A stretch of 35,438 nucleotides of DNA from Candidatus Gastranaerophilales bacterium (GTDB taxonomy: Bacteria > Cyanobacteriota > Vampirovibrionia > Gastranaerophilales > Gastranaerophilaceae). This document shows, piece after piece, positions 1 through 7,478 of the stretch. A program made the position numbers and the translations under genes. The stretch lies in assembly GCA_944325065.1 (NCBI GenBank), contig CALUYS010000001.1, forward strand, positions 1 through 35,438, written 5' to 3'. Under the pieces are notes generated by a model. It was not told the origin of the DNA. It made no database searches and worked only from the letters and a program-made list of their open reading frames with translations. Each line of letters opens with the position of its first letter. The stretch's first letter is position 1.

Positions 1-108
1 TATATCGGATTTTTTACTAACTTATATTTTTGGCATTTTTACATATATCAAACAAAACAAAGAATTTGGGATGAAGTAAATATTTTAATTTAAAATACCT
101 TGTTTATA

Positions 109-138
109 TTGAAATTAATATCAAATGTATGTTATAAT
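109..138 (+). promoter_or_regulatory. Promoter of coiled-coil gene, unit 1
   Basis: A -35 of TTGAAA (109-114) is followed by an 18-base spacer and a -10 of TATAAT (133-138), preceded by TG to give an extended -10. The ribosome site AGAGG (153-157) lies six bases before the ATG at 164. Confidence 0.7.
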
Positions 139-163
139 ATAGATAATATAAAAGAGGTATAAA

Positions 164-505
164 ATGGAAATTTTATTAAAAATAGTTGAACGAATGGATA
201 TAGGTACAATATTGGTAATGCTTGTATCTTTTTGGTTTTTCTATCAGAGATTGGAAACAAAAATTGACAAAGTGGAATTAAGATTGGGGCAAAGAATCGA
301 TAAAGTTGAAGAAAGAATCGATAAAGTTGAGGAAAGCTTAAATCAAAAAATTGATAAAGTTGAAGAAAAACTAAGAAAAGAAATGGCAGAAAACACACGA
401 GATATTAATTCTAGAATTGATAGTTTATATAACTTTATGTTCACATTATGTGGATACAAAAGAGATGTGCTTGATAGACAAGATGATAGCAACAAAGCAG
501 CATGA
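164..505 (+). CDS. Small membrane-anchored coiled-coil protein, array copy 1
   Basis: Unknown function, 113 aa. Residues 1-11 are followed by one hydrophobic segment (about 12-27), then a charged helix. IDKVE-type heptads lie at about 34-38, 45-49, 52-56 and 63-67, predicting a coiled coil, probably an oligomeric stalk. The C-terminal 35 residues (around LYNFMFTLCGYKRD) are not heptad-like and contain the only Cys. There is no signal-peptidase site, so it is more likely a membrane anchor than a secreted protein. ATG 164 has a good ribosome site. It is a monocistron between a strong promoter and a terminator, duplicated with all its control signals. Small anchored coiled coils of this shape occur in phage and surface systems, but nothing here assigns a role. 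Confidence 0.8.
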   Translation: MEILLKIVERMDIGTILVMLVSFWFFYQRLETKIDKVELRLGQRIDKVEERIDKVEESLNQKIDKVEEKLRKEMAENTRDINSRIDSLYNFMFTLCGYKRDVLDRQDDSNKAA

Positions 506-543
506 TATTTTAAATTATGTTAATATAATAAGTAATATAAATT

Positions 544-573
544 AAAAAATCCGATTTTTATATCGGATTTTTT
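544..573. terminator. Bidirectional hairpin terminator ending unit 1
   Basis: A perfect 12-bp stem, AAAAAATCCGAT (544-555) with ATCGGATTTTTT (562-573), and a 6-base loop. A-tract and T-tract lie on opposite sides, so it can work in both directions. The unit boundary falls in its loop. Confidence 0.85.
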
Positions 574-666
574 ACTAACTTATATTTTTGGCATTTTTAC
601 ATATATCAAACAAAACAAAGAATTTGGGATGAAGTAAATATTTTAATTTAAAATACCTTGTTTATA

Positions 667-696
667 TTGAAATTAATATCAAATGTATGTTATAAT
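667..696 (+). promoter_or_regulatory. Promoter of coiled-coil gene, unit 2
   Basis: An exact copy of the unit 1 promoter: TTGAAA, 18-base spacer, TATAAT with extended -10. Confidence 0.7.
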
Positions 697-721
697 ATAG
701 ATAATATAAAAGAGGTATAAA

Positions 722-1084
722 ATGGAAATTTTATTAAAAATAGTTGAACGAATGGATATAGGTACAATATTGGTAATGCTTGTATCTTTTTGGTTTTTCT
801 ATCAGAGATTGGAAACAAAAATTGACAAAGTGGAATTAAGATTGGGGCAAAGAATCGATAAAGTTGAAGAAAGAATCGATAAAGTTGAAGAAAGAATCGA
901 TAAAGTTGAGGAAAGCTTAAATCAAAAAATTGATAAAGTTGAAGAAAAACTAAGAAAAGAAATGGCAGAAAACACACGAGATATTAATTCTAGAATTGAT
1001 AGTTTATATAACTTTATGTTCACATTATGTGGATACAAAAGAGATGTGCTTGATAGACAAGATGATAGCAACAAAGCAGCATGA
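722..1084 (+). CDS. Small membrane-anchored coiled-coil protein, array copy 2, one heptad longer
   Basis: Unknown function, 120 aa. Identical to the unit 1 protein except for one extra seven-residue coiled-coil repeat (RIDKVEE), made by a 21-base insertion in a run of near-identical 21-base repeats. The insertion keeps frame and heptad register exactly, so it lengthens the predicted stalk by two helical turns and leaves the anchor (about 12-27) and C-terminal segment unchanged. Same ribosome site as copy 1. Replication slippage or unequal recombination explains the difference. Confidence 0.8.
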   Translation: MEILLKIVERMDIGTILVMLVSFWFFYQRLETKIDKVELRLGQRIDKVEERIDKVEERIDKVEESLNQKIDKVEEKLRKEMAENTRDINSRIDSLYNFMFTLCGYKRDVLDRQDDSNKAA

Positions 1085-1122
1085 TATTTTAAATTATGTT
1101 AATATAATAAGTAATATAAATT

Positions 1123-1152
1123 AAAAAATCCGATTTTTATATCGGATTTTTT
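1123..1152. terminator. Bidirectional hairpin terminator ending unit 2
   Basis: The same 12-bp perfect stem as in unit 1 (1123-1134 with 1141-1152). Confidence 0.85.
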
Positions 1153-1214
1153 ACTAACTTATATTTTTGGCATTTTTACATATATCAAACAAAACAAAGA
1201 ATTTGGGATGAAGT

Positions 1215-1404
1215 GATTTTTGGGAGAATATTTTTTACAGTTGTTATTATTTTTTTTTTGATGTAAACCCGTTGAAAGAATATGTTAAACTTACTTGTCA
1301 TGTTAAATTTTATAAAGCGAAGATGCCAGTTTCGAATATTGTAAGCCTTTGTTCCTGGTGGAACGAAGTGGATTTAGCTCTTATGCTTTTAAGATGACAA
1401 AAAA
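1215..1404. other. Intergenic stretch with a small structured, higher-GC island
   Basis: No gene is seen. About 1315-1400 is visibly richer in G and C than its surroundings and contains a hairpin, GTTCC (1351-1355) and GGAAC (1360-1364) with a TGGT loop, plus a CGAA/TTCG pairing just upstream. It could be a repeat fragment, a small RNA or a gene remnant. It is not a recognisable tRNA. Confidence 0.35.
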
Positions 1405-1449
1405 AATAAAACCAAAAACACAACCCCCACAACCGTTTTGGGTGAGGGG
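1397..1449 (-). terminator. Likely terminator of the 489-aa gene
   Basis: Read on the minus strand, a GC-rich hairpin (1446-1449 with 1424-1427 and 1442-1444 with 1428-1430, one bulged base) is followed by a long T-rich tract, 13 bases after the stop at 1462. Confidence 0.55.
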
Positions 1450-1461
1450 ATATGTTTATCT

Positions 1462-2931
1462 TTATGTTGTTGCCGGGAATATCTTTTTAAGTTGCTCCAA
1501 AGTTATTTGTATTTGAGTTGTTTGTGCATCTTCTTGTGTTGTAGTACAATTTTTTCCAATAGCCTTTCCAAATATTTTTTCAGGTGCGGATGGTGAAGAT
1601 TTTGAAGACCTCCAAATAAGCTTATTGCCAGAAATTTTAAAGCCATTTAAATTACTTTGCTCATTACTTAGTGTGTTTCCTCGAATCCCCAAGAAACTTG
1701 CAATGTCGTTGTTAAATACTGCTTTTTTTTGTTCTATGAAGTCTTTAGCTTCTAGTTTTGTTGGATTATCAGCTAATTTAAGCCAAGGGAACTTATTCTT
1801 TAATGTTTTAACATCATCAGCTTCAAGAGTATTTAGATCTAATTCTGCTTTGCCATCCTTTTTCGTTAATCCTTTTGTCATGTATTTGATATATTCGTTT
1901 TCATTCTTTGCAAAGTTATTTTCTGCCTGTGCCATCAAGTTATTGTATTCATCATTTGTCAAGCTGCCGGCCTGGCGATATTTATCTAGACGTGCTTTTG
2001 CCAATATAAAAGTATCCGAATCCGGTATATTTTTAATTTTTGAAACTTCATCATCATAACGTGTGAATAAAGTTTTCATATTCTTTGCGGAGATTTCCTG
2101 GCCTTTCTTGCTGGTCGAGGACACTTTTATGTTAGCACTTAATAGTGCTTTCAAGGCAGAAGAACTTTCAGAATTTTCAATTTTATTAGAATATGTCTGA
2201 TAAGCTTTATGTTTTTGGGTATATGAGGTGTTTAAGTTAGTCAATGCCGTGTCTATACCAGTTGAGTTTAATTCACCTTCTTCTATCAATCCCATTTTCT
2301 TAGCTTTTGCAAGTAATGCTTCATCAGGATTATCTATTAATTGAATACTTTTTTTATTTGAGTCATCTGTTACTAATTTGAATAAATCTTTACGCTTGTC
2401 TCCTTGGTTAACTAAACGGTTTAAGTTTGTTACTGCATCATCGCTTGCTTCTAATGTATTACCATTAATCAAATTTTGAAGATTCTTCACTGCATCCAGT
2501 TTTTCAGCATTATTTTTAACTTTACCGGATTTAATAAATTCAGATATACTTGTTCTGTGTTCATATAAATCATCAAAATCTACCTGTGTTACATTATTTC
2601 CGCTAAAAATATTCTTCAATGTTGTTTTGTCTTTATCTCTCAATTTTTCCAATGTCTCTTCAGCAACATCATCACCATTTTTTCCTAGCCAATTTTTAAC
2701 TCCATTGCACATAGTTGTGAAAACATTGTCACTTTCTTTTGTCAAACTTGATTGTTTCCCTGATTTATAAGCTGCAACACCAAGCCCTATGGTCACAACA
2801 GTGCCTAAACCACCAAGCAATAATTTACCGATATCAACTCCACCTCCATCATCTTGACTTAATGTTGTATATGAAGTTGAACCTTGAACACCTTGGGTTT
2901 GATAAAGGCTATTGACATTGTTTACACTCAT
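1462..2931 (-). CDS. Large membrane-anchored protein of unknown function
   Basis: 489 aa, not recognised. The N-terminus is short and Ser/Thr/Gln-rich, with one glycine-rich hydrophobic segment at about 34-55, then about 430 residues of Lys/Asp/Asn-rich helical sequence with no catalytic motif I can name. No signal peptidase site. ATG 2931 has a good AGGAGC ribosome site (2939-2944 on the complement) and a promoter. The plan (short polar N-terminus, single glycine-rich segment, long soluble tail) matches the 784-aa protein at 25568-27922. A GLIEEGELNSTG stretch (residues 215-226) resembles the repeated DADGKLTxAG motif there. They may belong to one lineage-specific family of anchored proteins. 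Monocistronic. Confidence 0.75.
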   Translation of the reverse strand: MSVNNVNSLYQTQGVQGSTSYTTLSQDDGGGVDIGKLLLGGLGTVVTIGLGVAAYKSGKQSSLTKESDNVFTTMCNGVKNWLGKNGDDVAEETLEKLRDKDKTTLKNIFSGNNVTQVDFDDLYEHRTSISEFIKSGKVKNNAEKLDAVKNLQNLINGNTLEASDDAVTNLNRLVNQGDKRKDLFKLVTDDSNKKSIQLIDNPDEALLAKAKKMGLIEEGELNSTGIDTALTNLNTSYTQKHKAYQTYSNKIENSESSSALKALLSANIKVSSTSKKGQEISAKNMKTLFTRYDDEVSKIKNIPDSDTFILAKARLDKYRQAGSLTNDEYNNLMAQAENNFAKNENEYIKYMTKGLTKKDGKAELDLNTLEADDVKTLKNKFPWLKLADNPTKLEAKDFIEQKKAVFNNDIASFLGIRGNTLSNEQSNLNGFKISGNKLIWRSSKSSPSAPEKIFGKAIGKNCTTTQEDAQTTQIQITLEQLKKIFPATT

Positions 2932-2955
2932 GGTAAAAGCTCCTATTAGTTTTAT

Positions 2956-2983
2956 TTTATATATTAATAAAAACTTTTATCAA
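2956..2983 (-). promoter_or_regulatory. Promoter of the 489-aa gene
   Basis: On the minus strand, TTGATA (2978-2983) and TATAAA (2956-2961) with a 16-base spacer, upstream of the ribosome site. Confidence 0.6.
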
Positions 2984-3045
2984 TTTCTAATTTCATAGTA
3001 TATACTTTTTGTTACAAAACTTAATAATTATATAAAGGTGAATTC

Positions 3046-3925
3046 AAGAATCAATCGCATCACTATGAAGTTTGAAAACGTGTTCAGGCATCATATAATT
3101 AAGAACTTTCATTGGTCTATTGTTAATCCAATTTTTAACATACACGATTTCTTCCTCTGTTATTGTATTAAAATCTATTCCTTCCTCATAGCTTTTATAG
3201 CTCTTAAAAAATACGATTTAATGTTAAGCGTTTTGTTAATTTTTTATGTTTAAATAATTCTCTCCATTATCATACTTATATTTTTAATTGTGTTTCGATA
3301 AAGCTTCATTGGACTACTTATCAAATTGGATGTGGTGTTAGATATTTTTTTAAGTCGTTTTTTAATAATATTTTTACGGGCTAAAGCTATCAGCCATAAA
3401 TGTTAAACAGCTTTATTAATTTACCATCTTAAAATGCCCTATTTCTATTCATTTATTTGCTTCTTCCATTCTTAAATCTATATCTATTCCTATTTGGGTT
3501 ATTCTTTCCTATTCAACGATATAAAAATTTTCCCAGTGTTCTTGTTTGTCTTCCATTCGGGCGTCTTAGTAATAAATACCATGATTTATTTCTGAGGAGA
3601 AATAATCATATTTTAAATTATTTTTGATAAAATTTTATACCCAAAGTAATGACAAATATGGATTCTTTCATTTTTATGCGATTCTTTTTATTTATTTTTG
3701 ATATATATTTATCTTAGTAATTTAGAGTTTTTTGACGATTTAATTCTTTTGATACATTACTTGGATTTTTTCTTAACTCTTTGATATTTTTCTATTTTCA
3801 ACCCTTCGTCTTGAAGTATTGTTATGTTATCTTATCTTATCTTATCTTATCCTCTAGGACTTAAATGTTCTAAAATTGTTTAATCTTTACTATTCCCTTT
3901 TTCTTGCTATTCTATTTCTTCTTAG
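3046..3925 (-). pseudogene. IS30-family transposase remnant A
   Basis: Translating the complement in pieces gives the marks of an IS30 transposase: an N-terminal helix-turn-helix (ELRKNPSNVSKELNR), the RISIDLRMEEANKRIEIG-like segment before the DDE core once stops are ignored, and the C-terminal EEEIVYVKNWINNRP followed by a PEHVFKLHS tail. The frame is broken by many stops and frameshifts, and about 16 codons around the usual ENxNGLIR segment are deleted, removing part of the catalytic core. It cannot make an active enzyme. A CTTAT microsatellite (3831-3850) has expanded inside it, where copy B has the unexpanded sequence. Confidence 0.85.
3831..3850. repeat. CTTAT microsatellite, four units
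   Basis: Four perfect CTTAT units in the transposase remnant. The equivalent site in the second IS30 relic (near 5820) is not expanded, so this is local slippage. Confidence 0.9.
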
Positions 3926-4161
3926 GTGATACTGTTGCGATTACTTCTTAATTTTAGACAATTAATCTATAAATATAGAAGAAAATATGAAAAAAAACAT
4001 TATAGCTAAAAAATTTGTAACTATCCACCTTAATATAATAGGATGAGTATTATAAAATATTTGAGATAGATTTAACTTACTATTTTGTTTTTCCATTTAC
4101 ATAATATCCTTGAAATTTTTTATTATGTAAATTATTTTAAACAAAATTAAAATTAATTAAA

Positions 4162-4824
4162 TCATTTAACTATAGGAAATATAGTTATTTGACCGTTATC
4201 CAAACGCCAACGAATCCAACCTAAATGGCACTTATTATCAAATTCTGTAATTTTAACCATCATCCAATTATCTTTTAATGCTATCATTTTTATATGTTTC
4301 ACTATTGTAAAAGCATGTTTTACCTTTGCTGCTTCATATGGACCGTAATATAAAGTTTTATATTTAGCTTCAATATCACGCATTAAATATAAACCATTTT
4401 TACGACCATAATAATCATAAAACTTTCTCAACGTCCAAAAATCATCTTGATTAGTATATACCCAACCCCGTTCACCTGTTTGCTGATTTACAATTACTTC
4501 AAACCAGCCTGAACCATCTTCACTTGTTACTTGTAAATATATTAGATCTTCATCAGGTCTATATATACTAACATAATCACGTATATCATAAGTCTCTACA
4601 ACATTATCACCTGTATATTTTTTTACATCCAAATTATGAATAACCTCAGAATTTAAATCAGGTTGCCTATATATAGTAAGTTCATTTGGTACTTTTACAA
4701 AGCCTATCCCTGTATAAACTAAGGACCGAGAATATAAAGGACTTACTTCGTATGCTGCATAAGAAATATTTGCAGTTAAACATATAAATAACAATGTAAA
4801 TAATTTTATTAATTTATTTTTCAT
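4162..4824 (-). CDS. Secreted SH3-like domain protein
   Basis: 220 aa from ATG 4824. An in-frame GTG at 4836 would add four residues but has no better ribosome site. A Lys-rich N-terminus, hydrophobic core and SYA cleavage motif form a classical signal peptide, so the product is exported. The mature part has the pattern of bacterial SH3-like (SH3b) domains: a TIYRQPDLNSEVI strand (compare the usual LNVRSGPSxxSxVI) and repeated GW segments (SGWFEV, GERGWVY, GWIRW), probably two or three modules. Such domains often bind cell wall peptides or glycans; binding here is inference. It lies alone between two IS30 relics, but composition gives no sign of foreign origin. Confidence 0.7.
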   Translation of the reverse strand: MKNKLIKLFTLLFICLTANISYAAYEVSPLYSRSLVYTGIGFVKVPNELTIYRQPDLNSEVIHNLDVKKYTGDNVVETYDIRDYVSIYRPDEDLIYLQVTSEDGSGWFEVIVNQQTGERGWVYTNQDDFWTLRKFYDYYGRKNGLYLMRDIEAKYKTLYYGPYEAAKVKHAFTIVKHIKMIALKDNWMMVKITEFDNKCHLGWIRWRLDNGQITIFPIVK

Positions 4825-4909
4825 TTTTTTTCTCACTTTTAAACTTTTTCTTACCTATATAATATAACAAAATTTTATTTTAATCATATTTTTTTTACGA
4901 AATTTTACA

Positions 4910-4938
4910 AAAAAAAGCCTTAATTTAACTAAGGCTTA
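4910..4938 (-). terminator. Hairpin terminator, minus direction
   Basis: Perfect 8-bp stem AAGCCTTA (4915-4922) with TAAGGCTT (4930-4937). The minus strand continues into a run of T, so it stops leftward transcription coming from the IS30 copy B or the TPR gene. Confidence 0.7.
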
Positions 4939-4963
4939 TAATAAATTAGTAGTAAGTATTTTT

Positions 4964-4993
4964 AAGGAGTAAAACACATTTTACTCTTTTTTT
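4964..4993 (+). terminator. Hairpin terminator, plus direction
   Basis: GAGTAAAA (about 4967-4974) pairs perfectly with TTTTACTC (4979-4986), followed by seven T. No plus-strand gene precedes it nearby, so its client is unknown. Confidence 0.65.
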
Positions 4994-5068
4994 AATACTT
5001 CTCAAGTTCAAAATTTGCTTTAATTAAATATTATTTTTACAAATCTTAACAATTTGTTAATGGTAATT

Positions 5069-5927
5069 TCAAGAAGCAAATGCAACACTATAAAGTTTGA
5101 AAACCTGTTCAGGTGTCATGTTTTTCTTTTGTTATTTTATCAAAATCTATTCCTTTCTCATAGCTTTTATAGCTCTTAAAAAATATAATTTATATTGAAC
5201 GTTTTGTTAATTTTTTATGTTTAAATAACTCTCTCCATTATCATATCTTATACTTTAATTTTATTTCGATAAAGCTTCATTGGACTATTTATTGAATTAA
5301 ATCTGGTGTTAGATGTTTTTTTTTTAAGCCGTTTTTTAATAATAGTTTTACGGGCTAAAGTTATCAACCATCAATGTTAAACAGCTTTATTAATTTACCA
5401 TCTCAAAATGCCCTATTTCTATTCATTTATTTGCTTCTTTTATTCTTAAATCTATATCTATTCCTATTTGGGTTATTCTTTCCTATTCAACGATATAAAA
5501 ATCTTCCCAGTATTTTTGTTTGTCTTCCATTCGGGCATATTATTAATAAATGTCATAATTTATTTCTGGGGAGAAATATCCATATTTTAAGTTATTTTTG
5601 ATAAAATTTTATACCCAAAGTAATGACAAATATGGATTCTTTCATTTTTATGCGATTCTTTACATTTATTCTTGACTTAATGCCTGCTTAAGCATTTATA
5701 TATTTATTTTAGTAATTTAGAGTTGTTGACGGTTTTATTCTCTTGATATATCACTTGGACTTCTTTCTAACTCTTTAATATTTTTCTATTTCCAACCATT
5801 CACCTTGAAGTATTGTTATGTTATCTTGTCCTCTAGGACTTAAATGTTCTAAAATTGTTTCATCCTTACTATCTTTTTCTAGTTATTCTACTTATTCTTA
5901 GGTGATAGTAGTGTGATTACTTCTTGA
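5069..5927 (-). mobile_element. Decayed IS30-family element, copy B
   Basis: Terminal inverted repeats at 5069-5090 and 5906-5927 (16 of 22 matching by hand). Nearly colinear with copy A, but lacks about 60 bp near the transposase C-terminus and keeps about 20 bp that A has lost. Same orientation as A. Confidence 0.8.
5070..5905 (-). pseudogene. IS30-family transposase remnant B
   Basis: The same transposase as remnant A, also ruined. It shares with A the internal deletion joining the YKSYE-like segment directly to the EGIDFN-like segment, and the same in-frame stops around the DDE region. In addition it has lost the NNRP segment. It retains the unexpanded sequence that reads RGQDNITILQ upstream of the helix-turn-helix. 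The shared lesions show the common ancestor was already inactive before there were two copies. Confidence 0.85.
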
Positions 5928-5983
5928 ATTTCTGTAGTTATATAAAAAATAACTCATAAAAAAGTCATATAACCTTGTTATTA

Positions 5984-6559
5984 TTAATATTGAAAATTAT
6001 TTTTTAAATATTGTTTTATTGATTGTGAAATATATATTTTAGGTTCATTTTGAACAAATTCAACTAACATTTTTTTTCCTTCAGCAATTTTCCCTTTTTC
6101 TATTAATATTAATGCAACAATTATTGTATTTAGATAATTATTTTTTATTTTTTGTTGATATTGAACTATTTTCTTTTCAAGTATTTTTTCTTTTTTAAAA
6201 CCTTCAACTAGATGTTGGTAATATAAAAAACACATCGGATTTTGTTTAATGGCAAGTTCAAAGCAATTAATTGCCATTTTATATACACCAAGTTTCATAT
6301 AACAAATACCCATATTGTCATAATATATTCCTGTTGTTTCCATATTGGGATTTAATTCAATTGCAATTTGAAATTCTTTTATCGCTTGAGGATAATAACC
6401 ATTTTTCATATAATCAATACCTTTATTGTTATGTTTTATACCATTGCGAGTTGGGTCAATCATAATATCGTAAGAAAAAACTGGTTTTATAAAAAAAATT
6501 AAACCTAAAATTAATAATATTATTTTAAAATTCATATTCTTGATAATCGTTAATTTCAT
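5984..6559 (-). CDS. Exported or membrane-anchored tetratricopeptide-repeat protein
   Basis: 191 aa. A hydrophobic N-terminus (about 11-29) ending in a plausible VFS cleavage site suggests export. Two clear TPR units follow (about 39-72 and 77-110: GxxYxxxGxYxxAIxxFxxAIxxNP pattern), then a less regular helical tail. TPRs are protein-binding scaffolds; the partner is unknown. ATG 6559 is supported by AAGGA five bases upstream and overlaps the end of the metallophosphoesterase gene by 35 bases in another frame, which implies co-transcription and translational coupling. An internal ATG (6535) is possible. Confidence 0.75.
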   Translation of the reverse strand: MKLTIIKNMNFKIILLILGLIFFIKPVFSYDIMIDPTRNGIKHNNKGIDYMKNGYYPQAIKEFQIAIELNPNMETTGIYYDNMGICYMKLGVYKMAINCFELAIKQNPMCFLYYQHLVEGFKKEKILEKKIVQYQQKIKNNYLNTIIVALILIEKGKIAEGKKMLVEFVQNEPKIYISQSIKQYLKNNFQY

Positions 6560-7454
6560 ATAGTTCCTTATTTTTTGTTTTTTCGTAACTTAATTTTGAA
6601 TATTCATTTAAATTTGTTTTTCTTGATTCTATCTTAATTAATATTTTACCGTTTTCCATTTTATTTATACTGATAATTCTGAAGGCATTTGGATATTGAA
6701 TTAAAGATGGTGCAGAAATATACAAAACATTATTTAATTTTTCTATTTTAGGTATATGATAATGTCCTTGGAAGACAAAAACAGGTTTATTATATTTGTG
6801 TAATATTTCTTTTATGTCATTGCTATTTTTTATTTCATGGTGTTTTGAACCATAATATGGCGGATTTATAGGATGATGTATAAATATAAGGGGAAGTTGG
6901 TTTTTGTCTTTTGCTTCATTTAATTTATTATTTAAAAAACATAATTGATTTTGGTCAATAAATCCACTTGATGTTAGTTTTGTTTCTATGACTGCGTTTA
7001 AAACTATTATTTTGAATTTATTTTTGTAATCAAAGCTATCATAAATATTATTTAGCTTAAAATGTTTATTTTTTGAATTTAAAATTTTTAAAAGTGCATT
7101 AGAATCAAAACAAGCAAGTTTTGATACGTCATGGTTTCCAAAGACCCAAAAATATGGAATTTTTGTATTATTCATTATTTTTATAAATTCATTTGCTAAT
7201 TTTTTTTGAGGTAAATTTATTCCATCACCTGTTATTGCAATAAAATCAACATCTTTTTCATTTTTTATTTGAAATAATGCATCATTAAAAATCTGATAAC
7301 TATATGGTAAAAGTCTGGTGCCATGAATATTTTTCTCTTTACTTGTATGAATATCAGAAAGTTGTGCAAATTTTATTTCCTCTGCAAAAGATACATTTAT
7401 AGTCAATATTGTAAAAATAAAATACAAAATTAATTTTTTTACTTTTAAAATCAA
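6525..7454 (-). CDS. Exported calcineurin-like metallophosphoesterase
   Basis: 309 aa. After a signal peptide (about 1-24, cleavage near SFA) come the ordered metal-binding motifs of the calcineurin-like family: DIH (D34, H36), GDG (76-78), GNHD (106-109), HHP and a late GHYH. These residues bind a two-metal centre that hydrolyses phosphoesters; substrate cannot be told (cAMP, nucleotides or phospholipids are all cleaved by relatives). The signal peptide puts it outside the cytoplasm. The start is TTG with a strong AGGAGA six bases upstream; no ATG fits. The start codon is only 24 bases from that of the divergent methyltransferase. It is the first gene of a two-gene unit with the TPR protein. 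Confidence 0.85.
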   Translation of the reverse strand: MILKVKKLILYFIFTILTINVSFAEEIKFAQLSDIHTSKEKNIHGTRLLPYSYQIFNDALFQIKNEKDVDFIAITGDGINLPQKKLANEFIKIMNNTKIPYFWVFGNHDVSKLACFDSNALLKILNSKNKHFKLNNIYDSFDYKNKFKIIVLNAVIETKLTSSGFIDQNQLCFLNNKLNEAKDKNQLPLIFIHHPINPPYYGSKHHEIKNSNDIKEILHKYNKPVFVFQGHYHIPKIEKLNNVLYISAPSLIQYPNAFRIISINKMENGKILIKIESRKTNLNEYSKLSYEKTKNKELYEINDYQEYEF

Positions 7455-7478
7455 TATTTTTCTCCTAAAATTATTCTT

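Larger units (their letters stand above)
1..1214 (+). repeat. Tandem array of a gene-sized repeat, two full units plus a stub
   Basis: Unit 1 is 1-558, unit 2 is 559-1137, and a third copy begins at 1138 and matches the first 77 bases of the unit before diverging at 1215. Each full unit carries its own promoter, ribosome site, a small coiled-coil gene and half of a terminator hairpin. By eye the two full units are identical except for a 21-base in-frame insertion in unit 2, so the duplication is recent. The window starts inside the array, so further units may lie to the left. Confidence 0.95.
3044..3951 (-). mobile_element. Decayed IS30-family element, copy A
   Basis: Imperfect 22-base terminal inverted repeats (3044-3065 and 3930-3951, 17 of 22 matching by hand) bound a ruined transposase on the minus strand. 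The length, about 908 bp, is less than an intact IS30 relative. The same decayed element recurs at 5069-5927 in the same orientation. No clear target-site duplication was seen. Confidence 0.8.

Noticed and set aside
132-977. Minus-strand open frames rich in Phe and Leu opposite the coiled-coil genes
   Set aside because: They are antisense shadows of the IDKVE heptads, copied with the array, with no start signals.
1-1214. CRISPR array or MITE for the tandem repeat
   Set aside because: The repeat units are gene-sized, contain a full promoter, CDS and terminator, and have no spacers or inverted ends.
1300-1400. tRNA gene
   Set aside because: The TTCGAAT-like T-loop stretch has no pairing T-stem, acceptor stem or anticodon arm. 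No tRNA was found anywhere in the window.
3038-5601. Short plus-strand open frames (3038-3253, 5374-5601) as small genes
   Set aside because: Both lie antisense to the decayed IS30 transposases; their sequence is explained by the minus-strand remnants.
3044-5927. Functional composite transposon
   Set aside because: Both IS30 copies lack an intact catalytic core and share stops; neither can move unaided. Only a relic arrangement is claimed.
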